In this document: positions 9,062 through 18,131 of the stretch, piece by piece | How positions within the stretch are numbered: the first letter of the stretch is position 1 | How the letters are laid out: the number at the start of each line of letters is the position of its first letter | Assembly: GCA_046483285.1 (NCBI GenBank) | Contig: JAWODN010000010.1 | Span: 1-47,096 of the forward strand | Length of the DNA stretch: 47,096 bases | Origin: CAYRTV01 sp046483285 | GTDB taxonomy: Bacteria > Acidobacteriota > Aminicenantia > Aminicenantales > Aminicenantaceae | Reading direction: 5' to 3' | Translations under genes and position numbers: made by a program | Notes under the pieces: generated by a model | Databases searched by the model: none | What the model saw: only the letters and a program-made list of their open reading frames with translations | Told to the model about the DNA's origin: nothing

Positions 9062-9991
9062 TTATTTTACTGAATCCGTGTCCCTTGATAAAGAGTCAAG
9101 AAATTTTTTGAGATCAGCCGGAAGAGGAGCGGTGAAATCCATTCTTGTTCCGGTTTCGGGATGGGCGAACGCCAAGGCGGAAGCATGGAGAAACAACCGG
9201 GGAGGCCGGGATGTGTCTTTTTTTTTCCCGTACCGTCTGTCTCCGGCTATGGGATGACCTGCGGTGGCAAAATGAACCCGGATTTGATGGGTTCTGCCTG
9301 TAACAGGTTTGATAACAAGGAGCGTGAAATGGTCGAATCTCTCTTTTACCCAAAAAAAAGTATGGGCAAGCCGGGGCTTGGCGGTTTTGACGGACATTCG
9401 AGCTCTGTCTCTGACATGGCGTCCGATAGGCCAGGTGAGCTCTCCTTCCGGTTCGGATATGCGGCCCCAAACCAATCCCAAATAATTTTTTTCCACTTTT
9501 CTCTGTTTGAATTGACGTTTCAAAAAATAATAAGCCTTTTTATTTCGAGCGGCGACCAATACGCCGGAGGTCTCTTTGTCCAAACGATGAACAATCCCCG
9601 GCCGGTTTTCCGGTCCGACGGTTTGCACCTCATGGAAATGATGTATCAGGGCGTTAGCCAGAGTGTGAGAGGGGTTGCCGGGCCCCGGATGCACCACCAT
9701 TCCCGACGGTTTATTGATAACAAGAATCGAATTGTCTTTATAAATCAGATTCAGAGGAATATCCTGGGGAAAAAGCTGGAAACCGGGTTTATCCAGCGTG
9801 TATTCGATGGTCACTTGCTCCCCCCGCCGCAGCCGGCGGCTGGACTTGGCGGTTTTATTATTGACGGTGATCTTTCCGGAATCGATCAACTCCTGGATTT
9901 TTGAGCGGCTGAGAGCCGGTATTTTTCCGGCCAAAAAAACATCCAGTCTTTGACCAGATTGCGTTTCAATCCGAAATTTTTTTTGATGCAC
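9062..9991 (-). CDS. rluD: RluD-family 23S rRNA pseudouridine synthase
   Basis: Isomerises uridines to pseudouridine in large-subunit rRNA. Residues 15-65 form an S4 RNA-binding domain and the rest is the catalytic domain. HRLDKETSG holds the catalytic aspartate D138, and LLVIKPVTGRTHQIRVH is the second conserved motif. The 309-residue length is typical. The start is a GTG that lies inside lgt with a 26-base overlap, so it is probably translated by coupling. It is the last gene of an ileS-lspA-lgt-rluD run, an arrangement in which an rluD-type gene next to lspA is common. RluC-like specificity cannot be excluded. Confidence 0.9.
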   Translation of the reverse strand: MHQKKFRIETQSGQRLDVFLAGKIPALSRSKIQELIDSGKITVNNKTAKSSRRLRRGEQVTIEYTLDKPGFQLFPQDIPLNLIYKDNSILVINKPSGMVVHPGPGNPSHTLANALIHHFHEVQTVGPENRPGIVHRLDKETSGVLVAARNKKAYYFLKRQFKQRKVEKNYLGLVWGRISEPEGELTWPIGRHVRDRARMSVKTAKPRLAHTFFWVKERFDHFTLLVIKPVTGRTHQIRVHFATAGHPIAGDRRYGKKKDTSRPPRLFLHASALAFAHPETGTRMDFTAPLPADLKKFLDSLSRDTDSVK

Positions 9992-10775
9992 GTTTTTTTA
10001 AAACAAATAATAAAGCCAGACCCGCAATCAATCCCAGAAAAGCGAACACCTGCGGATAAGATACACTGAGATAGGGAGATGGATTTTGGATAAAAAAGAC
10101 CCGGTCGGGGTGATCGCCCCGGAAAAATTCCGTAAAATAACGGATGATGGAATAATTGATGATGTAAAAACTGAAAACCACTCCATCGAACCGTTTTTTC
10201 TTCAATAAGATAAAAAGAATGGCGAAGTTTAAAAAATTCAGTCCGGCTTCATAGAGTTGAACCGGATGGAGCTGAGTGCCCAGGGGAATGCCGGTCAAAT
10301 TGTGAGCGTATTCGCTTTTGAATGTGACACCGAGAGGAGAGGCGCAGGCTCTTCCGAAACAGCAGCCGGCACTGAAACATCCGATCCGGCCGAATCCATG
10401 GCCCAGTGCCAGTGCAGGCACAATAAGATCTGCCGTCTTCCAAAGGGGCATTTTGTTTTTACGCAGATACCACAACGCAAAAAGTATTCCGGCCGCCAAA
10501 CCGCCCTGGAAAACCCCTCCGGATCTCGCCAGGCTCAATAATTCCGCCGGGCGGCTGGTATAATAAGAAAAATTTCCAATAAGCAGAGCAATTTTGGCGC
10601 CGATCAATGACACCAGTATGGTGTAGAAAGCCAGGTCAATCATCCGCTGGGGAGAAAGCCCGTGTTTTTTGGATTGGACGTATAAAAACCAAAGCCCGGC
10701 AGCCACACCTAAAGCCATCATGAATCCGTATGTATGAACGGTGAAAGGGCCGATTTCGATTAACACAGGGAACAT
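9966..10775 (-). CDS. lgt: Prolipoprotein diacylglyceryl transferase
   Basis: Inner-membrane enzyme that moves diacylglycerol from phosphatidylglycerol to the lipobox cysteine of prolipoproteins. The 269 residues contain about seven hydrophobic helices. Visible signatures are HTYG near the N-terminus, GGLAAG, the Lgt hallmark HGFGRIGCFSAGCCFGR around 124-140 and RYFTEFFRGD. AAGGA lies about nine bases before the ATG, inside the end of lspA (16-base overlap). Having lgt directly after lspA places two steps of lipoprotein maturation in one transcript and implies a membrane system carrying lipoproteins. Confidence 0.95.
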   Translation of the reverse strand: MFPVLIEIGPFTVHTYGFMMALGVAAGLWFLYVQSKKHGLSPQRMIDLAFYTILVSLIGAKIALLIGNFSYYTSRPAELLSLARSGGVFQGGLAAGILFALWYLRKNKMPLWKTADLIVPALALGHGFGRIGCFSAGCCFGRACASPLGVTFKSEYAHNLTGIPLGTQLHPVQLYEAGLNFLNFAILFILLKKKRFDGVVFSFYIINYSIIRYFTEFFRGDHPDRVFFIQNPSPYLSVSYPQVFAFLGLIAGLALLFVLKKRASKKISD

Positions 10776-11254
10776 TGGGTTGATCCTTTCTTAAAAAAAA
10801 CAAAATAAATAAGCAGGCCCGCACCGATGGTGATGCATGAGTCCGCCACATTAAAATTGGGCCAGTGATATCCCTTGACGGAAAAATCCAAAAAATCAAT
10901 AACATAACCTCTTGAAATCCTGTCCAGCAGATTTCCGAACGCTCCAGCGAGCACCAGGGATAAAGTGATTTTCAAGCCGGTTTGTTCCGCAGGTACCCGG
11001 ATGAAAACGGCCACCACCACAGCCAATGCCGCTAAGGACGCCAAGGTCAAAATCAGATGAACCGGAGAGCCGTCGCTCCGGTTAAAAATACCGAATACGG
11101 CCCCGCGGTTATGAACATGGGTGAGATTAAAAAAACCCGGAATAATGGTCCGGATTCCTCCATGGGGAATATTCTGAGCAATCAGCGATTTGGTGATTTG
11201 GTCCAGCAGAATCAATCCACCGATAAGAGTTAAATAAAGCCAATTCTTTTTCAT
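10760..11254 (-). CDS. lspA: Lipoprotein signal peptidase (signal peptidase II)
   Basis: Membrane aspartyl protease that removes the signal peptide from diacylated prolipoproteins. The 164 residues carry four hydrophobic helices and the two catalytic aspartates, D111 in GNLLDR and D138 in FNVADS. VHNRGAVFG is the other conserved motif. The C-terminal tail is short and cysteine-containing. The dispersed repeat at 11258-11510 ends three bases before the start codon, and the AGGA of its end GGTCAGGATTATG seems to serve as ribosome binding site. Expression therefore either depends on ileS read-through across the repeat or starts inside it. Confidence 0.95.
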   Translation of the reverse strand: MKKNWLYLTLIGGLILLDQITKSLIAQNIPHGGIRTIIPGFFNLTHVHNRGAVFGIFNRSDGSPVHLILTLASLAALAVVVAVFIRVPAEQTGLKITLSLVLAGAFGNLLDRISRGYVIDFLDFSVKGYHWPNFNVADSCITIGAGLLIYFVFFKKGSTQCSLC

Positions 11255-11257
11255 AAT

Positions 11258-11510
11258 CCTGACCTATTCATAAAAAAATTGCGATATTTTTACAATTTCT
11301 TTCTCATCAAGAAAATACATTGATTTTGATTTAAAGAATAGCTGATACTTGTTTCTCCGCCAATATTTCATATTAATCGCCATTTTTTTACCTTTCGGGC
11401 GGGCCGGATCTCACCGCATCTGCCGGGTTGCGGCTCGTCGTAGTGAAGGGCCACGACTTCCTCGCCGCAACCCGGCATCTGCGGCAATCCCGGCCCGTGA
11501 ATAGGCCAGG
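11258..11510 (+). repeat. Complete copy of the dispersed two-part repeat
   Basis: The best delimited copy, 253 bases. The left end CCTGACCTATTCAT and the right end GTGAATAGGCCAGG are inverted repeats. Inside the left half, A7TTGCGAT and ATCGCCATTTTTTT (about 11377-11390) flank an AT-rich core of about 90 bases. The right half starts TTCGGGCGGGCC and holds a hairpin with arms GCCGGGTTGCGG (11422-11433) and CCGCAACCCGGC (11464-11475). No coding sequence is present. It fills the gap between ileS and lspA together with 60 bases (11511-11573) in which I see only a GGGGGCCCCC palindrome. Confidence 0.85.
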
Positions 11511-11573
11511 ATAATGTGATCTCTCGGCCTGTTCCACTCTGATCTGCCTATAAAAAGGCGGGGGCCCCCGGTT

Positions 11574-14348
11574 TCACCGAATCTGCTTAACCACCTTGTC
11601 ACAACGCTCGCAAAACTCAGGATATTCCGGGCTTTTCCCCACAGAAGGCGAGTGGTTCCAGCACCGCCGGCATTTTTCCCATTCAACCCGGGAAATCCCG
11701 GCGGACACCTCTTTCCCCTTTCCGGAAATCAATTCAACTTCCGATACGATAAACAATGCCGGCAGCTCTTCTTTATATTCAAATAACAATGAATAATCCT
11801 CTCCGGAGGCCTCCAGCGTGACTTTTGCTTCCAGGGAATTCCCAATGGTTTTTGTTTCCCGGGCCTCTTCCAGGGATTTCAGCACAATTTCTCTTATTTC
11901 CGCCAGCCGGTCCCACTTCAGAAAAACACGTTCCTCCATCCATTCCTCTGTGAACTCAAGAAACCTTTCCAGATGAACGGATTTCTGTTTTTCCGGGTAT
12001 TCAGGCATCGCCCCCCATGCTTCCTCTGTGGTAAAGGGAAGAACCGGAGACATCAGTATTAAGGTGCTCCTCAAAAGCTGAAATAAGGCGGTTTGAGCGG
12101 ATCTCCGCATCTTTGAAGCCGGAGCGGAGCAGTAAAGACGGTCTTTTAAAACATCCAGGTAATAGGAGCTCAATGTGACCGTGAAAAAGTTATAGAGGGT
12201 ATGAAAAACCACATGATAGTCAAACCGCTGGTAGGCGGCGATGATTTTTTTATTCAGCCGGGCGCATTTTTCCATAATCCAGGCGTCGAAAGGTTCCAGC
12301 GAATCAGGGGAAACACTATCCTGATCGGGATTGAAGTCATAAATGTTGCCGAGAATGAAACGCCAGGTGTTGCGGATCTTACGGTAGGCTTCCACCAGCC
12401 GCTGAAGAATTTCTTTTCCGAAACGCGCATCTTCTTTGAAATTGAGCATGGCAACCCACAAACGGAGAATTTCAGCGCCGTTTTTTGCGATGATTTCTCC
12501 CGGCTCAATAAAATTCCCCAGGGATTTTGACATCCCTCTTCCCTTTTCGTCCAACACAAAGCCATGCGTGATGCAGGTCTTATAGGGGGAAGTTCCTTTA
12601 ACCGCCACTCCGATGAGAAGCGAGCTATTAAACCAGCCCCGGTATTGGTCATGGCCTTCGATGTAAATATCCGCCGGCCATGTCAGGTCTTCATGCCGGT
12701 CCAGGACATTATGGCTGGCCCCTGATTCAAACCAGACATCCAGAATGTTGTTTTCCTTATCAAAGGAGGAAGAGCCGCACTTGGGACACACAGTGTTGGG
12801 AGGAAGAAGCTCTTCAGGCTCTTTCAAGAACCACGCACCGGCTCCCTCCCTTGAAAAAATATCCGCCACATGGCGTGCAATGCTGTGATCCGCCGCCGTA
12901 TATTGACACTTCCGGCAGGAAAAAGCCGGAATAGGAACCCCCCAGGATCTCTGCCGGGAAATGCACCAATCCGGTCTTGCTTCCAGCATCTTGGAAATCC
13001 TCTGTTCCCCCCAATGAGGAATCCAATTGACTTTTTTCGCCGATTCCAGGGTCCGTGAGCGGAAATCATTGACGTCCATGGCAACAAACCATTGTGACGT
13101 GGCGCGAAAAATCACGGGGTTTTTGCATCTCCAGCAATGAGGGTACGAATGTTCGATGTCTTCGGCTTGAATCAAGCGGTTGTCTTTTTTTAAATCCTCA
13201 ACAATAAGGGGATTGGCTTCAAAAACATTCATTCCGCCGTATTTAACGATGTCGGGAGTGAAACAGCCTTTCTCATCCACCGGAGTGAAGATGTCTAATC
13301 CGTATTTCCTTCCTGTCAGGTAGTCTTCCTGGCCGTGTCCGGGAGCGGTATGGACACAGCCGGTTCCTTGATCGAGAGTGACATAATCGGCCGACACTAA
13401 CAATGATTCCCGTTCGACAAAAGGATGACGGGCTTTTAAGCCTTCCATTTCCCGGCCCAAAAAAGTCACCAAGGTTTTCGGCTTTTCCCAATTTAACTCT
13501 TCCATAATGACGGGGATCAGCCGTTTGGCCGCAATAAACACTTCCTCATTCGCTTCCACAACAGAATATTCATAGTCGGGATGAAAAGCGATGGCCAGGT
13601 TTGCCGGTAAAGTCCAGGGAGTCGTGGTCCAGATAAGGATATTCGGTTTCTTTCCTTTTAACTGGGGATACTTCTTTGCCAGATCGGAAATCACCGGGAA
13701 CTTGACGTATATTGAAGGAGAACACCGGTTCTTATATTCGATTTCCGCTTCGGCCAGAGCGGTTTCGCAGTGGGTGCACCAATAAACCGGTTTTTTTCCT
13801 TTGTAAATCTGTTTTTTCTCGAAAAAATCCGCCAAATGACGGATCACTTCTCCTTCGTAACCCGGATTCAGAGTCAAATAAGGCTGTTCCCAGGACCCGA
13901 ACACTCCCAAACGCTTGAACTGTTCTCTCTGTATCTCAACAAATTTTAAAGCGTACCGCCGGCATTCTTCCCGAAAACCGGTGATGCTCATTTCCTTTTT
14001 CCGGCCTCCGATTTGCTGATCAACCTTGATCTCAATGGGGAGTCCGTGACAGTCCCATCCGGGCACATAAGGAGCCAGATAGCCTTCCAGGGATTTGGTT
14101 TTTATGATGAAATCCTTCAGAATTTTATTCAACGCGGTGCCGAGGTGAATATTTCCGTTGGCATAAGGGGGGCCGTCATGCAGAACAAAAACCGGACTTC
14201 CTTTCCGGTTTTTCAATATGCTGCGGTAAAGGCGGGTTTCTTCCCATTTTTTGATAATTTCAGGTTCTTTCTGTGCCAGTTTCGCCTTCATGGAAAATGA
14301 CGTTCTCGGCAGGTTAAGTGTTTCTTTGATCGTGTTCTTGTCAGCCAT
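11574..14348 (-). CDS. ileS: Isoleucyl-tRNA synthetase
   Basis: Charges tRNA-Ile with isoleucine in the cytosol. The 924 residues match bacterial-type IleRS. The class I HIGH motif appears as NGNIHLG (64-70) and the KMSKS loop as GRGMSKS near residue 600. The CP1 editing domain lies between, and the C-terminal zinc finger CRRCWNH...CERCDK is intact. AGGAG lies seven bases before the ATG. It is the first gene of the ileS-lspA-lgt-rluD direction, and ileS-lspA adjacency is common. Nothing suggests the eukaryotic-like, mupirocin-resistant form: the size and the C-terminal zinc finger fit the ordinary type. Confidence 0.97.
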   Translation of the reverse strand: MADKNTIKETLNLPRTSFSMKAKLAQKEPEIIKKWEETRLYRSILKNRKGSPVFVLHDGPPYANGNIHLGTALNKILKDFIIKTKSLEGYLAPYVPGWDCHGLPIEIKVDQQIGGRKKEMSITGFREECRRYALKFVEIQREQFKRLGVFGSWEQPYLTLNPGYEGEVIRHLADFFEKKQIYKGKKPVYWCTHCETALAEAEIEYKNRCSPSIYVKFPVISDLAKKYPQLKGKKPNILIWTTTPWTLPANLAIAFHPDYEYSVVEANEEVFIAAKRLIPVIMEELNWEKPKTLVTFLGREMEGLKARHPFVERESLLVSADYVTLDQGTGCVHTAPGHGQEDYLTGRKYGLDIFTPVDEKGCFTPDIVKYGGMNVFEANPLIVEDLKKDNRLIQAEDIEHSYPHCWRCKNPVIFRATSQWFVAMDVNDFRSRTLESAKKVNWIPHWGEQRISKMLEARPDWCISRQRSWGVPIPAFSCRKCQYTAADHSIARHVADIFSREGAGAWFLKEPEELLPPNTVCPKCGSSSFDKENNILDVWFESGASHNVLDRHEDLTWPADIYIEGHDQYRGWFNSSLLIGVAVKGTSPYKTCITHGFVLDEKGRGMSKSLGNFIEPGEIIAKNGAEILRLWVAMLNFKEDARFGKEILQRLVEAYRKIRNTWRFILGNIYDFNPDQDSVSPDSLEPFDAWIMEKCARLNKKIIAAYQRFDYHVVFHTLYNFFTVTLSSYYLDVLKDRLYCSAPASKMRRSAQTALFQLLRSTLILMSPVLPFTTEEAWGAMPEYPEKQKSVHLERFLEFTEEWMEERVFLKWDRLAEIREIVLKSLEEARETKTIGNSLEAKVTLEASGEDYSLLFEYKEELPALFIVSEVELISGKGKEVSAGISRVEWEKCRRCWNHSPSVGKSPEYPEFCERCDKVVKQIR

Positions 14349-14442
14349 TCTCTTTCTCCTGTTGCAAGACGTATCTTTTTGTTTTCATCATTTGGTGACG
14401 TGCAGGTGAATAAAAAAAATCCTCTCAGGACGGCATCACCCT

Positions 14443-16032
14443 TTAACGGTTTTTTTCTTCATTTTTTATGTAGTGAGCTCCCCGGCTGACCGGGTTGTTC
14501 AACGCGGAATTGGTGATCAGCATTGCGGTCTGAATTCCATGCTTGAGACCGACCACTTTTTTATCCATCCGGGCCTCCTGGTAAAATTTCTGAATCCGGT
14601 GATTCAGATAATCGAGATCAGCGCGTGCCCTCTCCAGCCGTTTCCGGGTGCGGATGATCCCGGCATAATTCCACATGGTGTTGCGGATTGTCAACCAATC
14701 CTGATTTATTAACGCGGGATCGATTTCCTCTCCTTCTTCAGGATAATACCATTCATGAATTTCTTCCGGGTCATAAATACGCCTGGGATCAAAATGAGAA
14801 ACAATATGCTGAGCCGACCTGGTTCCCCATACCAGTCCCTCCAGCAGTGATGTGGAAGCCAAGCGGTTGGCTCCATGGACCCCGGCGCAGGCGGTTTCGC
14901 CGGCCGCATATAAAGATGTTAATGTGGTCCGCCCGAAAGTATCCACCAGCACTCCGCCGCAGCAGTAATGCGCTGCCGGAACCACGGGAATAGGTTCCCG
15001 GGTGATATCAATTCCGTACTGTATACAGGTTTTATAGATATTGGGAAACCGTTTTTTTATGTCTATTTCTGTATAGGAAGCGAGATCCAGCAAAACATAG
15101 TCGGCATTGCTGTTGATCATTTCTTCATAAATGGCCCGGGTGACTTCGTCACGGGGAGCCATCTCTTCCCGGCCGTTGTCATCTTTCATGAAACGCCGCC
15201 CGTCTTTGGTTTTAAGGCGGGCTCCTTCACCGCGGACGGTTTCCGATATGAGAAAAGATTCCGCATCCCGGTGGAATAGAGACGTGGGATGGAATTGAAT
15301 GTATTCCATATTGATGATAATCGCACCGGCCCGGTAGGCCATGGCGTAACCGTCCCCGATGGAACCGGCGGGATTGGAGGTATTGAGAAAAACCCGGCCG
15401 CATCCTCCCGTCGCCAATATGGTGTATGGAGACACAATGGTTAGAACCTGCCGGGACTGGTTGTTCAGAACATACGCCCCGATACAACGGGGTTTATGGT
15501 AAAACAGCCGTGGATTTTTGGCATGATAGGGAACCGTAAGCAAATCCACAGCGGTGTGTCCGGATAAAAAAGTAACGTTGGGATAATTTCTTAATTTTTC
15601 AATGAATTTTTCTTCAAGAGTGCGTCCGGTGGTGTCTTTGACATGAAGAATCCGGCGGCGGGAGTGGGCAGCTTCCTGGGCGTAATCGAGCTCATCCGGC
15701 GAAGTGCGGGTGAACGGAATCTTCAATTCATTGATGAGAATTTTCTCCACCAGCCTGTTTCCTTCCGTGGACAAGATCTTGACCGCATCAGGGTTGTTGA
15801 TGCTGTCCCCGGTTTCGATAATATCTTTCATCAACAGCTCGGGATTGTCGTCCTTTCCGAGTGATACAATTCCGCCTTGGGCGTAAAATGTATTGGATTC
15901 TTCCAGCTGATCGTATTTAGAAATAATGAGAACTTTAAGTCCGCTTTCAGCCGCTTCCAGAGCCGCGCTGGATCCGGCGATACCGCACCCTATAATCAAA
16001 ACATCTGTTTCCATAACATCATTTCTATTCAT
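14443..16032 (-). CDS. nadB: L-aspartate oxidase
   Basis: FAD enzyme that oxidises aspartate to iminoaspartate, the first step of de novo NAD synthesis. Fumarate can serve as electron acceptor, so it works without oxygen. The 529 residues begin with the FAD-binding motif GCGIAG near 16-21. SNTFYAQGGIVS, HSRRRILHVKDTTG and the conserved GANRLASTSLLEGLVWG follow, and the C-terminal helical domain is complete. The first codon has no clear ribosome binding site and M7 is an alternative start. It lies six bases after nadC in one transcript. nadA, the next enzyme, is not in the window. Confidence 0.95.
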   Translation of the reverse strand: MNRNDVMETDVLIIGCGIAGSSAALEAAESGLKVLIISKYDQLEESNTFYAQGGIVSLGKDDNPELLMKDIIETGDSINNPDAVKILSTEGNRLVEKILINELKIPFTRTSPDELDYAQEAAHSRRRILHVKDTTGRTLEEKFIEKLRNYPNVTFLSGHTAVDLLTVPYHAKNPRLFYHKPRCIGAYVLNNQSRQVLTIVSPYTILATGGCGRVFLNTSNPAGSIGDGYAMAYRAGAIIINMEYIQFHPTSLFHRDAESFLISETVRGEGARLKTKDGRRFMKDDNGREEMAPRDEVTRAIYEEMINSNADYVLLDLASYTEIDIKKRFPNIYKTCIQYGIDITREPIPVVPAAHYCCGGVLVDTFGRTTLTSLYAAGETACAGVHGANRLASTSLLEGLVWGTRSAQHIVSHFDPRRIYDPEEIHEWYYPEEGEEIDPALINQDWLTIRNTMWNYAGIIRTRKRLERARADLDYLNHRIQKFYQEARMDKKVVGLKHGIQTAMLITNSALNNPVSRGAHYIKNEEKNR

Positions 16033-16038
16033 TGGCGT

Positions 16039-16881
16039 TCACATGAAATCCATGGCGATATCCATGGAAGGGTAGGAGTGGGTCAGACTTCCGACGGAAA
16101 CCATATCCACTCCGGTCTCTGCATAAAGCCGGATATTATCCAAATTCACCATACCTGAAACCTCAAGAGGAACCCGTCCCTTGACCCATGCCGCAATCCG
16201 GCCGGCTTCAGCAGGAGTCATGTTGTCCAGCATAATGATATCCGCCCCGCTATCCAGGGCCTGTTTGACCTGATCCATTGAAGTGGTTTCCACTTCAATT
16301 TTGATTCCGGGAGGAATATTTTCCCTGGCCTTGGCGATCGCCTTCTGAATGGATCCCACTAGCCGGATATGATTGTCTTTCAGCATGACCATATCCGAAA
16401 GATTCATTCTGTGATTGATCCCACCCCCGGCCTCGACAGAATACTTTTCCAGTATTCTCATCCCCGGGGTCGTCTTGCGTGTATCAAGAACTTTTGTCTT
16501 GGTTCCTTTTACCGCTTCCACATACTTTCGGGTCAAAAAAGCGATCCCGGACATTCTCTGTAAGAAATTAAGTGCGGTTCTTTCCCCTTTCAAAAGGGAT
16601 AGGGAAAGGCCCTGGACTTCAGCGATCTTATCTTTTGGGTGGAGAACCTCGCCATCATGGAGGAATATTTTCATGCTGATATTTTCATCGATTTTATGAA
16701 ACACTCTTCTTGCCACTTGAATCCCGGCTAAAATACCAGGCTGTTTGGCCCAAATCAAAGCACGGGACCGTGATTCCGGAGGAATGACGGATTCAGAAGT
16801 GATGTCCCCTGCCGGCATGTCTTCCTGCAGAGCTCTTTCGATAATCTCATCCACTTGGCGGTTTGCGGAAATGTCTTTCAT
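16039..16881 (-). CDS. nadC: Quinolinate phosphoribosyltransferase (decarboxylating)
   Basis: Converts quinolinate and PRPP to nicotinate mononucleotide. The 280 residues include GERTALNFLQRMSGIA, the active-site segment LDTRKTTPGMR and the GGGINHRMNLSD motif, all typical of NadC. Near residue 244 the sequence reads EVSGMVNL where most homologues have a glycine pair (SGG) in a phosphate-contacting loop, a mild oddity. It is the first gene of the nadC-nadB transcript, with a good promoter about 45 bases upstream on the minus strand. It diverges from the flippase-like gene. Confidence 0.95.
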   Translation of the reverse strand: MKDISANRQVDEIIERALQEDMPAGDITSESVIPPESRSRALIWAKQPGILAGIQVARRVFHKIDENISMKIFLHDGEVLHPKDKIAEVQGLSLSLLKGERTALNFLQRMSGIAFLTRKYVEAVKGTKTKVLDTRKTTPGMRILEKYSVEAGGGINHRMNLSDMVMLKDNHIRLVGSIQKAIAKARENIPPGIKIEVETTSMDQVKQALDSGADIIMLDNMTPAEAGRIAAWVKGRVPLEVSGMVNLDNIRLYAETGVDMVSVGSLTHSYPSMDIAMDFM

Positions 16882-16923
16882 GAGGTTTTCATTCGTTTGG
16901 CATTAAACTCACAGCAAAATGTG

Positions 16924-16952
16924 ATGATATAACACCCTTAAAAAAAGTTCAA
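16924..16952 (-). promoter_or_regulatory. Predicted sigma-70 type promoter for nadC-nadB
   Basis: On the minus strand TTGAAC (16947-16952) and TATCAT (16924-16929) are separated by exactly 17 bases. They match the consensus at 4/6 and 5/6 positions. The expected start of transcription leaves a leader of roughly 35-40 bases before nadC. It is back to back with the promoter at 17051. Confidence 0.5.
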
Positions 16953-17050
16953 TCTCCATCCGGCACCAAGGCCGCCAAAGTCACAAGCTTTGCCTGAATA
17001 TCAGTTTCCGCGAAGAAACGGTCTCCTAAGGTCGAGGTTAGGCCGGAAAA

Positions 17051-17079
17051 TTGACACGCATCCCGGTTCAAGCTACCAT
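17051..17079 (+). promoter_or_regulatory. Predicted promoter giving a leaderless flippase-like transcript
   Basis: A perfect TTGACA (17051-17056), a 17-base spacer and TACCAT (17074-17079, 4/6) lie directly before the gene. The expected transcription start, about seven bases beyond the -10 box, coincides with the ATG at 17086. That ATG has no Shine-Dalgarno sequence, which agrees with a leaderless mRNA. Confidence 0.5.
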
Positions 17080-17085
17080 GGCGGC

Positions 17086-18120
17086 ATGAATCTCAAGTCG
17101 GTTTTATCTTTTCTCATTTCCCTTCTTCTTTCGGTCTTGCTCCTGTGGTGGCTTTCCCGGCATATCACCGCGCATGATTTTCTTTTGACCATGAGAAATA
17201 TTTACCGCCCTGCCCTCATCCTGTTTTTTTGTTTTTCTTTACTGGGAAGCTTTCTCCGTGCCTGGCGGTATAAAATGCTTCTTATTCCCCGCCGGATCAC
17301 ATGGGGAAATATTCTGATGGTGACCTTCATCCGCAATTTGTTTGTCGATCTTCTTCCCGCCCGAATGGGCTCACTGTCTTATATTTTCATTTTAAATCAG
17401 CGGCTGAAATTCAGCTTTGAGTCCGCCGCCTCATCCTTTGTAGTGGCTTTTTTGCTTGATTTTCTCACTCTGAGCCCTTTTTTGATCACATCCTTACTCG
17501 CCGTCGGCATCGGCACCCAGGTTCTTTCCGGCCCCTACCTTCTGAGTGTTTCCGCAGGTTTTTTTCTCATTATTTTCTTGATATTTTGGAAACTCATCCC
17601 CCTGGCCCAATGGGCTCACCGACTCTATCTTGGTTTATTGAAAAAGACGGCATGGAAGGATAAAAAATGGGCACAGACCTCTTTGGAAAAGATCCGTATC
17701 ACTATTTTGGATTTGAAATATATTCAGCGGAGACGGATTCACTGGCGGCTGTTTTTTTTGTCCATGGCTATACGCCTGGTCAAATACGGATCCTTGTTTA
17801 TCCTTCTTTTCGTGCTGCTGCGTCATCATGGGTTCTCCCTGCATATGAATAATTTTTTCAAATCCATACTGGGGGTCACAGGGGCGGAATTGACTTCTTT
17901 TTTGCCTATACAAGGTGTGGGAGGATTCGGAACCTGGGAATCAGCCTGGGCTTTGACTATGCGGCTGATGGATTTTCCGGCCAACCTGGCTGTCATCTCA
18001 GGTATAGGGGTTCATCTCATCACCAATCTTTTCGAATATTTACTGGGGATCATCAGTCTGCTGATTCTTTATTTTCCCCTCCGCCGCTGGACAAAAAAAT
18101 ATCAAAAAAAATCCGTCTGA
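17086..18120 (+). CDS. Flippase-like membrane protein (LPG synthase transmembrane-domain family)
   Basis: Integral membrane protein of 344 residues with about eight hydrophobic helices, resembling the UPF0104/AglD2-type family related to the membrane half of lysylphosphatidylglycerol synthase. Supporting segments are LLGSFLRAWRYKMLL near residues 45-60, RMGSLSYIFI near 90, and the late motif LPIQGVGGFGTWESAW typical of the family. Members are thought to move or modify lipids or glycolipids, and the substrate here is unknown. I start at 17086: an in-frame ATG at 16990 would add 32 polar residues overlapping a promoter, while 17086 gives an immediate hydrophobic N-terminus. It is transcribed alone and followed by a hairpin repeat. 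Confidence 0.75.
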   Translation: MNLKSVLSFLISLLLSVLLLWWLSRHITAHDFLLTMRNIYRPALILFFCFSLLGSFLRAWRYKMLLIPRRITWGNILMVTFIRNLFVDLLPARMGSLSYIFILNQRLKFSFESAASSFVVAFLLDFLTLSPFLITSLLAVGIGTQVLSGPYLLSVSAGFFLIIFLIFWKLIPLAQWAHRLYLGLLKKTAWKDKKWAQTSLEKIRITILDLKYIQRRRIHWRLFFLSMAIRLVKYGSLFILLFVLLRHHGFSLHMNNFFKSILGVTGAELTSFLPIQGVGGFGTWESAWALTMRLMDFPANLAVISGIGVHLITNLFEYLLGIISLLILYFPLRRWTKKYQKKSV

Positions 18121-18131
18121 CTTATTAATTC

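Noticed and set aside
9161..9904. 247-codon open frame on the plus strand
   Set aside because: It is antisense to the rluD-type gene, whose motifs are all intact. The translated frame shows no family features.
16990..17085. Longer N-terminus for the flippase-like protein
   Set aside because: The added 32 residues are polar and the stretch contains a TTGACA promoter. The ATG at 17086 gives the expected hydrophobic start.
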